A stretch of DNA of 46,735 nt from Vallitaleaceae bacterium (GTDB lineage Bacteria; Bacillota; Clostridia; Lachnospirales; Vallitaleaceae), in the NCBI GenBank assembly GCA_029935405.1, contig JAOZKH010000004.1:5299-52033 (forward strand). Direction: 5' to 3'. Below are positions 41,165 to 46,735 of this stretch, one piece after another (within the stretch, counting starts at the first letter, position 1; each line of letters opens with the position of its first letter). Under the pieces are notes generated by a model, which saw only the letters and a program-made list of their open reading frames with translations, was not told the DNA's origin and made no database searches. Both the position numbers and the translations under genes were made by a program.

Positions 41165-41596
41165 ATGATGAAAAAAAGATTGTATCGTTCTAACAGTGAT
41201 AAAATGTTAACGGGTGTTTGTTCAGGGATTGGCGAATATATTGATCTTGATCCTACACTTGTAAGATTATTGTTTGTATTAGTGAGTTTAGCCTATGGAA
41301 GCGGGGTTATAGCATATATTATTGCTGCAATAGTTATTCCTGAAAAACCAGAAAATTATGAATATGATGATAAAGAAGTTGAAGTCTTTGATAAAGATGG
41401 GAACAAAATTGAATCTGACCCAAACAAGCAAAAAAAAACTAAACAATTAATCGGAATAGTTCTCTTGGGATTAGGCGGTTTCTTATTAGTAGATAATCTA
41501 TTCACGTGGTTTGATAGAGGCGTGATTTGGGCTATTGGAATTATTGCTGTTGGTGGGTTTTTATTATTAAAAACTTCAGAAAAAAAGGAAGAATAA
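41165..41596 (+). CDS. PspC domain-containing protein
   Basis: KRLYRSNSDKMLTGVCSGIGEYIDLDPTLVRLLFVLVSL. Confidence 0.92.
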   Translation: MMKKRLYRSNSDKMLTGVCSGIGEYIDLDPTLVRLLFVLVSLAYGSGVIAYIIAAIVIPEKPENYEYDDKEVEVFDKDGNKIESDPNKQKKTKQLIGIVLLGLGGFLLVDNLFTWFDRGVIWAIGIIAVGGFLLLKTSEKKEE

Positions 41597-41670
41597 AACT
41601 GTGAAAAGGTCTTTTGATATCCATAGTATTTATTAATATAGTAGAAAATATAAAAAAAACATTATAATTA

Positions 41671-41699
41671 TTGAAATTCAATCAAAGTATTGCTATAAT
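41671..41699 (+). promoter_or_regulatory. Sigma-A promoter for the phosphofructokinase gene
   Basis: TTGAAA-17 nt-TATAAT. Confidence 0.65.
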
Positions 41700-41810
41700 A
41701 GCATTATTATGTGATGATTGTATCCTGAAATTATAATAAATTTACTGGTATGTAATCTACTACTATGTTACTTAATTCACCAGTTATTACTGAATGAGAG
41801 GTATTATATT

Positions 41811-43025
41811 ATGGAACTAAAAGGCAAGGTGCTTATTGCACAAGGCGGTGGTCCAACTGCTGTAATTAATCAAAGTCTTGTGGGAGCAGTGTTAGAATCA
41901 AGAAAATTTCCACAGATTACAAAAGTATATGGAGCCATTAATGGTGTTGAAGGAATTGTTAACGAAAGATTTATGGACTTAACTAGAGAGACTACTAACA
42001 ATCTTGAAAAAGTTAGTAAAACACCTGCTTCAGCATTGTTATCAACAAGAGTTAAACCTGACGCAGCATATTGTAAAGAAATTTTCAAAGTATTAAAGGC
42101 ACATGATGTGAGATATTTCTTTTATATAGGTGGTAATGATTCGGCAGACACAGTACGAATTGTTAACGAACAAGCGCAAATTTCTGATTATGAGTTTAGA
42201 GCAATTCATATTCCAAAAACAGTAGATAACGATTTGGTTATTAATGACCATACACCTGGTTATGGATCAGCTGCAAGATATGTAGCAGAAGCATTTATCG
42301 GGTTAAATCTTGATAATAGAGCTTTAGCAGGTGTTTATATTGGTATTATTATGGGAAGAAATGCTGGTTTTTTAGCGGCTGCTTCAGCACTTGCTAAGAA
42401 ATATCCTGATGATGGTCCGCATTTGATTTATCTTCCTGAGAGAGCATTTAGTATAGATAAGTTCTTAAAAGATGTTAAGGAAGTATATCAAAAGTATGGG
42501 CGTTGTATAGTTGCTGTTTCTGAAGGAATCAAAGATGAAGAAGGCAATCCTATTATCGCAAATCTTACTGATAATGTTGAAACAGATGCTCATGGTAATC
42601 TTCAGTTATCAGGATCCGGTACATTAGGTGATATGTTAACTAAGCTTGTTAAAGAACAACTAAATATTACACGTGTACGTTCAGATACATTAGGTTATAC
42701 ACAACGTAACTTTATAGGATCAATTTCAGATATTGACTCACAAGAAGCTCGTGAAGTTGGAGAAAAAGCAGCTCAATATGCGATTTGGGACAATATTGAT
42801 GGTTCTATTGTTTTAGAGAGAACCGGTACGTATAGTGTTAATTATCGATTGGTTAAACTAGAAGAAATTGCAAGAAAAACTAAGTATATGGCCGACAATT
42901 TTATTAATGCAGCAGGTAATAATGTTACACATGATTTTTACTTATATGCAAGACCATTGATAGGATCAGGTTTCTTACAGCCACATCGCTTAAGAGCACC
43001 TATGGCAACGCAATTGTTAAGATAA
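41811..43025 (+). CDS. 6-phosphofructokinase, PPi-dependent type (start refined from 41718)
   Basis: AQGGGPTAVINQSL; FYIGGNDSADT; IPKTVDNDLVINDHTPGYGSAARY; YTQRNFIGS. Confidence 0.87.
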   Translation: MELKGKVLIAQGGGPTAVINQSLVGAVLESRKFPQITKVYGAINGVEGIVNERFMDLTRETTNNLEKVSKTPASALLSTRVKPDAAYCKEIFKVLKAHDVRYFFYIGGNDSADTVRIVNEQAQISDYEFRAIHIPKTVDNDLVINDHTPGYGSAARYVAEAFIGLNLDNRALAGVYIGIIMGRNAGFLAAASALAKKYPDDGPHLIYLPERAFSIDKFLKDVKEVYQKYGRCIVAVSEGIKDEEGNPIIANLTDNVETDAHGNLQLSGSGTLGDMLTKLVKEQLNITRVRSDTLGYTQRNFIGSISDIDSQEAREVGEKAAQYAIWDNIDGSIVLERTGTYSVNYRLVKLEEIARKTKYMADNFINAAGNNVTHDFYLYARPLIGSGFLQPHRLRAPMATQLLR

Positions 43026-43032
43026 TAATAAA

Positions 43033-43086
43033 GTGTAGGCATACGACGCTTGTGGGAGTCCCATTACGCATCACATGCCTACACTT
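43033..43086. terminator. Terminator-like hairpin between convergent genes
   Basis: agtgtaggcat...atgcctacactttcttttt. Confidence 0.8.
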
Positions 43087-43143
43087 TCTTTTTGCATTTA
43101 GTCACAAATATAAGTTTAGGATTTAGTGTAACAGATAGATTTT

Positions 43144-43899
43144 CTACATGATAATATCGCTCATATTGTATAAACCTGGAGTTTTATTAGCTAAGAACAA
43201 AGCGGCGTTAATTGAGCCTACTGCAAAAACATCTTTAGAATAAGCCATATGATTAATTTCAATGACTTCATCTTGTCCAGCAAAAACAACCTGGTGTTCA
43301 CCAACAATGGTGCCACCACGAACTGCGTGGATTCCAATTTCTTTTTGAGCACGTTTTTTTCTATCAATACTTCTATCATATTTATAATTATATTCATTAT
43401 TAAGTGTTTCATTAATTGAATCAGCAATATATAGAGCTGTACCACTTGGTGCATCAACTTTTTGGTTATGATGTTTTTCTATTATTTCAATATTAAAGTT
43501 TGCAGGTGTTAAAACTTCTGCAGCTTTTTGTACTAAGTTAATTAATAGGTTGATTCCAAGAGACATATTAGCGGAGAAGAGAATGGGTAATTTTGTAGAA
43601 GTTTCTTTGATGAAATCTATTTGATCTTCACTAAGTCCTGTGGTACATAATACAATGGGTATATTTAGAGAGATAGCACTTGTTAATAATGAATTAACTG
43701 CACTAGCAATGGAAAAATCAATAATAACATCAGCCTTTACTGTACAGGTTTCTAGACTGCTGAAAACTGGATAATCAAAGTTTTTAGCAGTATTTCTGTC
43801 AATACCGGCTACGATTTTGCAATTAGGGTGGTCAATTACAAGATTAGAGATAGTGTGACCCATTTTACCATTACATCCATGCATAATTATATTAGTCAT
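43144..43899 (-). CDS. dapB: 4-hydroxy-tetrahydrodipicolinate reductase
   Basis: IIMHGCNGKMGHTIS; IIEKHHNQKVDAPSGTAL; HAVRGGTIVGEHQVVFAG. Confidence 0.95.
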   Translation of the reverse strand: MTNIIMHGCNGKMGHTISNLVIDHPNCKIVAGIDRNTAKNFDYPVFSSLETCTVKADVIIDFSIASAVNSLLTSAISLNIPIVLCTTGLSEDQIDFIKETSTKLPILFSANMSLGINLLINLVQKAAEVLTPANFNIEIIEKHHNQKVDAPSGTALYIADSINETLNNEYNYKYDRSIDRKKRAQKEIGIHAVRGGTIVGEHQVVFAGQDEVIEINHMAYSKDVFAVGSINAALFLANKTPGLYNMSDIIM

Positions 43900-44789
43900 T
43901 AGTTCTTTACCTCGATGTTATAAGACAACATTGCATCTCTAAGAAGTTTTACTTTAGTAGGTTCCATTTCATATAATGGTAATCTGCAAGGACCAACTTC
44001 AAGTCCCATTAAGTTCATAGCTTTTTTGATTGGAATAGGATTTGTTTCAGTAAATAGATTATTTATTAAGTTAAGCATACGTAATTGTAAAGCTAAACTT
44101 TCTTTATGTTTTCCCTGCATATACAATTCGACAATATTGTGAGTCTCTTCAGGTAACATATTAGCAACTACTGATATGACACCTTTACTACCAATTCCAA
44201 GAAGTGGAACGATTTGATCATCGTTACCAGAATATAAATCTATATCACCTTGAGTAAGAGCCAACATATTCATAATTGAACCGATATTACCACTAGCTTC
44301 TTTGATTGCAATAATATTATCGATTTTTGATAATTCAGAAGTGGTTTCAGGTGCAATAGCCATACCGGTTCTTGAAGGGACATTATACAATATGATAGGA
44401 ATGTCAACGCTATTTGCGATTGCACCAAAGTGTGCAACTAAACCTCTTTGGCTTGTTTTGTTGTAGTATGGTGTAACTTGTAATAAGCCATCAGCACCTA
44501 ATTGTTGAGCTTTTTTTGATAATGAGATACCGTGTGCAGTATCATTACTACCGGTGCCTGCAATTACTGGAACTCTTCCTTTAGTTGCTTCAACTGCAGT
44601 TTTTATACATTCTAAATGTTCAGCATCATTCATTGTTGAAGGTTCACCAGTAGTTCCACATATAAGTATTGCATCTGTTTTGTTATTTATTTGCCAATCA
44701 ACTAATTCGGATAACCTTGAAAAGTTGACCGATCCATCTTGATTAAATGGTGTTACTATTGCAACACCTGAACCTGTAAATAGTGACAT
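43899..44789 (-). CDS. dapA: 4-hydroxy-tetrahydrodipicolinate synthase
   Basis: GSGVAIVTPFNQDGSVNF; CGTTGEPSTMND; YYNKTSQRGL; YNVPSRTG; AIKEASG. Confidence 0.96.
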   Translation of the reverse strand: MSLFTGSGVAIVTPFNQDGSVNFSRLSELVDWQINNKTDAILICGTTGEPSTMNDAEHLECIKTAVEATKGRVPVIAGTGSNDTAHGISLSKKAQQLGADGLLQVTPYYNKTSQRGLVAHFGAIANSVDIPIILYNVPSRTGMAIAPETTSELSKIDNIIAIKEASGNIGSIMNMLALTQGDIDLYSGNDDQIVPLLGIGSKGVISVVANMLPEETHNIVELYMQGKHKESLALQLRMLNLINNLFTETNPIPIKKAMNLMGLEVGPCRLPLYEMEPTKVKLLRDAMLSYNIEVKN

Positions 44790-44815
44790 AATAATCCTCC
44801 TCTTCTACCTGATTA

Positions 44816-44850
44816 AAATAAAAAATACAGTCAGTAGGAGCCAACTGTAT
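44816..44850 (-). terminator. Riboswitch expression-platform terminator
   Basis: Minus strand: atacagttggctcctactgactgtattttttat. Confidence 0.8.
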
Positions 44851-44867
44851 ATTAATTAATAATAACA

Positions 44868-45036
44868 GTAGCTCTCCATCTTCAAATTAGAACATGACAA
44901 TCATACAGCTTTTAACTGAATGACCAGGATTGGTAATTTCAAGATTACATTCCTTCGGCATATTTCCCTTTCAACTTATTTCAACGATACTTGAATATCT
45001 ATGTAAGTTTACTGATTAAACATGCGCCTCTACCAA
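44868..45036 (-). ncRNA. Lysine riboswitch (L box) upstream of dapAB
   Basis: Minus strand ggtagaggcgcatg...cagtaa...tgaaagggaaatatgccgaaggaatg...tggagagctac; conserved L-box segments in order. Confidence 0.93.
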
Positions 45037-45084
45037 ATATAGGGTTTTTAGTATTGATTTTTCCTAGTAATATATATTTTCGTA

Positions 45085-45113
45085 AGGATAGCATTTTCTA
45101 TAGAAAATGTCAA
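45085..45113 (-). promoter_or_regulatory. dapAB promoter with palindromic spacer
   Basis: Minus strand TTGACA-17 nt-TATCCT; CATTTTCTATAGAAAATG (45092-45109) spans -35 end to spacer. Confidence 0.65.
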
Positions 45114-45138
45114 TACAAAATACGAGAAAAAATCAACT

Positions 45139-45147
45139 TTATCCACA
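45139..45147 (+). promoter_or_regulatory. DnaA box TTATCCACA
   Basis: Exact consensus. Confidence 0.55.
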
Positions 45148-45271
45148 TTTGGAATATTTGAAGGTATAAATAAGTGATATATCTAGTGTATAAAAAATGA
45201 ACAGAGCCTTATAGCACTAAGGTTTAAAGGATAATAAGTATTAGTTAGCAAAAATTATTTAAAAAAAGAAG

Positions 45272-45289
45272 TTATCCACATAATCCACA
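45272..45289 (+). promoter_or_regulatory. Tandem DnaA boxes TTATCCACA-TAATCCACA
   Basis: One exact and one single-mismatch 9-mer directly abutting. Confidence 0.55.
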
Positions 45290-45407
45290 TGCTGCTTTTA
45301 TGCCTCTATGTTATTATAACAGTTTCCCTGTATAAAGTTAAAGAAAAAAACACATATTAAGAAAGTTTTTAAAGAGATCATAGATTTAAGATAGTAGTAT
45401 AAAAAAA

Positions 45408-45436
45408 TTGTAAATTGGGAGTAAATAGTGTAAAAT
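45408..45436 (+). promoter_or_regulatory. Putative promoter of the GGDEF gene
   Basis: TTGTAA-17 nt-TAAAAT. Confidence 0.5.
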
Positions 45437-45449
45437 GAATATTGATGGG

Positions 45450-45488
<39 letters not shown>

Positions 45489-45498
45489 TAGGTGTAAA

Positions 45499-46725
45499 AT
45501 GAAAGATAAAATAAAAATTATATTGACTGTACTTTGTGTGATGATATTACAGGTTTTAGTTATATATTTATCACATACATATATAGCGAATAATAACATA
45601 TATATTAAGATTACTTTTGTAGTGCTAGTAAATTGGATGATTATGGGTTTGAGTATTTTCTATTTGTTCAGAACTCACTTTAATAGTAATACCAGTTTTA
45701 AAGAATTATATGCTAAGTACAAGATAAATACTATTTTGTATAACTTATTAAAGGAACTGACAAGTGTTGAAGAAACTAAGAAAATATATGAAATGATACT
45801 AAAAGCGGCAATTAAGGCTATACCACAGTCTAAATTTGGTAGTATTATAATGAGTCATAATGGTAAAATGCGATTTGATGCATCTTACGGATTTAAACAT
45901 GAGTATCTAGAACTTATTGAACTTGAAGTAGAAGAGCTTGCTTTATATAGGGCAACTAATGGTAAGATGGATCGACCTATAATTGTGCATGATATTAGCG
46001 AGGAGAATACGCATAGGATAGCACAAGAAAAAATAGAATTGTTTGAAAAATCAGGAACAGGATTGATTCGCTCATCAATTGCAGCGCCTATTGTAATAAA
46101 TGACGTAGTTGTTGGAAGCATTAATTTAGATTCAAAGCAGACACATGTATTTAAAGAAGAAGATATTGAAATCCTTGATTTGTTTGCATTAGAAGTAAGT
46201 AAATTTGTGTATTTACATCAAATCCTTGAACAAAATAGAAATATGTCTAGATACGACGAATTAACAAAAATTTTCAATCGAGGATATAGTATTAAGCAAG
46301 TAAAAGCTCTTATGGAAGAGAAGAAACAGTTCATTCTTGTTTCTGCAGACCTTAATAATCTTAAAGTAATCAATGATTTATACGGCCATGATGTAGGTGA
46401 CATATTGATTATTAGCTTTGTTAATAATATGAAGCTATTTTTACCAGATGATGCAATATTTTCCAGATATGGTGGTGATGAATTTGTAATAGTTTTCCCG
46501 AATTCATCTCGTACTGAAGTTGCTGTAATAATGGATGATGTTAGCAAGTTTTGCAGTAATTATGAAATAAAAGAATGCAAAATTCCTATAAATGTTTCAT
46601 TTAGTTATGGTATAGTAGAATATCCAACCGAATCGGGGAACTACGATGAAGTGCTCAAAATAGCTGATGAAAGAATGTATAGACATAAGCGAAATTACAA
46701 GAAAAACATAAAAAAAATGCAATAA
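45499..46725 (+). CDS. Two-TM GAF-GGDEF diguanylate cyclase
   Basis: N-terminal TMs; GAF-like IAAPIVINDVVVGSINLDS; DELTKIFNRGYSIKQ; SRYGGDEFVIVF. Confidence 0.92.
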   Translation: MKDKIKIILTVLCVMILQVLVIYLSHTYIANNNIYIKITFVVLVNWMIMGLSIFYLFRTHFNSNTSFKELYAKYKINTILYNLLKELTSVEETKKIYEMILKAAIKAIPQSKFGSIIMSHNGKMRFDASYGFKHEYLELIELEVEELALYRATNGKMDRPIIVHDISEENTHRIAQEKIELFEKSGTGLIRSSIAAPIVINDVVVGSINLDSKQTHVFKEEDIEILDLFALEVSKFVYLHQILEQNRNMSRYDELTKIFNRGYSIKQVKALMEEKKQFILVSADLNNLKVINDLYGHDVGDILIISFVNNMKLFLPDDAIFSRYGGDEFVIVFPNSSRTEVAVIMDDVSKFCSNYEIKECKIPINVSFSYGIVEYPTESGNYDEVLKIADERMYRHKRNYKKNIKKMQ

Positions 46726-46735
46726 AATAGCAATA

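Noticed and set aside
45411-45436. WalR-like TGTAAA-N5-aGTAAA near the GGDEF promoter
   Set aside because: One core mismatch and it overlaps the AT-rich promoter itself; not convincing.

Overview
The window is a low-GC Firmicutes/Clostridia-like chromosomal segment, mostly conserved core genes on the + strand. Order: end of an unknown CDS; a lone glycosyltransferase-like gene (-); LysM/G5/M23 peptidase; WalR-WalK with an extra secreted protein, YycH-like and YycI-like proteins; murA; mazG; HU; rqcP; divIC/ftsB-like; tilS; hpt; ftsH; DUF1189 (-); THUMP methyltransferase; secreted papain-like protease; DHH phosphoesterase; alpha/beta hydrolase; NusG_II protein; Gx transporter; AMIN/Amidase_3; birA; ECF S component; coaX; dus; greA; lysS; OsmC; two unknown membrane proteins; cdaA-cdaR; glmM; glmS; argC (type 2); PspC; PPi-type phosphofructokinase; dapB-dapA (-) behind a lysine riboswitch; GAF-GGDEF protein. 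I saw no phage, CRISPR, rRNA or tRNA. Most of the interest is in non-coding DNA: three consensus WalR-type boxes beside cell-envelope genes, a MITE-like inverted-repeat family (117 bp and 59 bp copies), a frameshifted AraC regulator remnant absent from the ORF track, a perfect palindrome filling the dapA promoter spacer, a small DnaA-box cluster, and a (TAGA)9 tract in the predicted 5' UTR of the diguanylate cyclase. yabP, yabQ and spoIIE are absent from the mazG-ftsH locus. I did not find a clearly new multi-gene defence or mobile system. The nearest candidates for undescribed biology are the extra secreted protein in the wal operon and the two membrane proteins upstream of cdaA. All calls come from reading the sequence; no database search was run.
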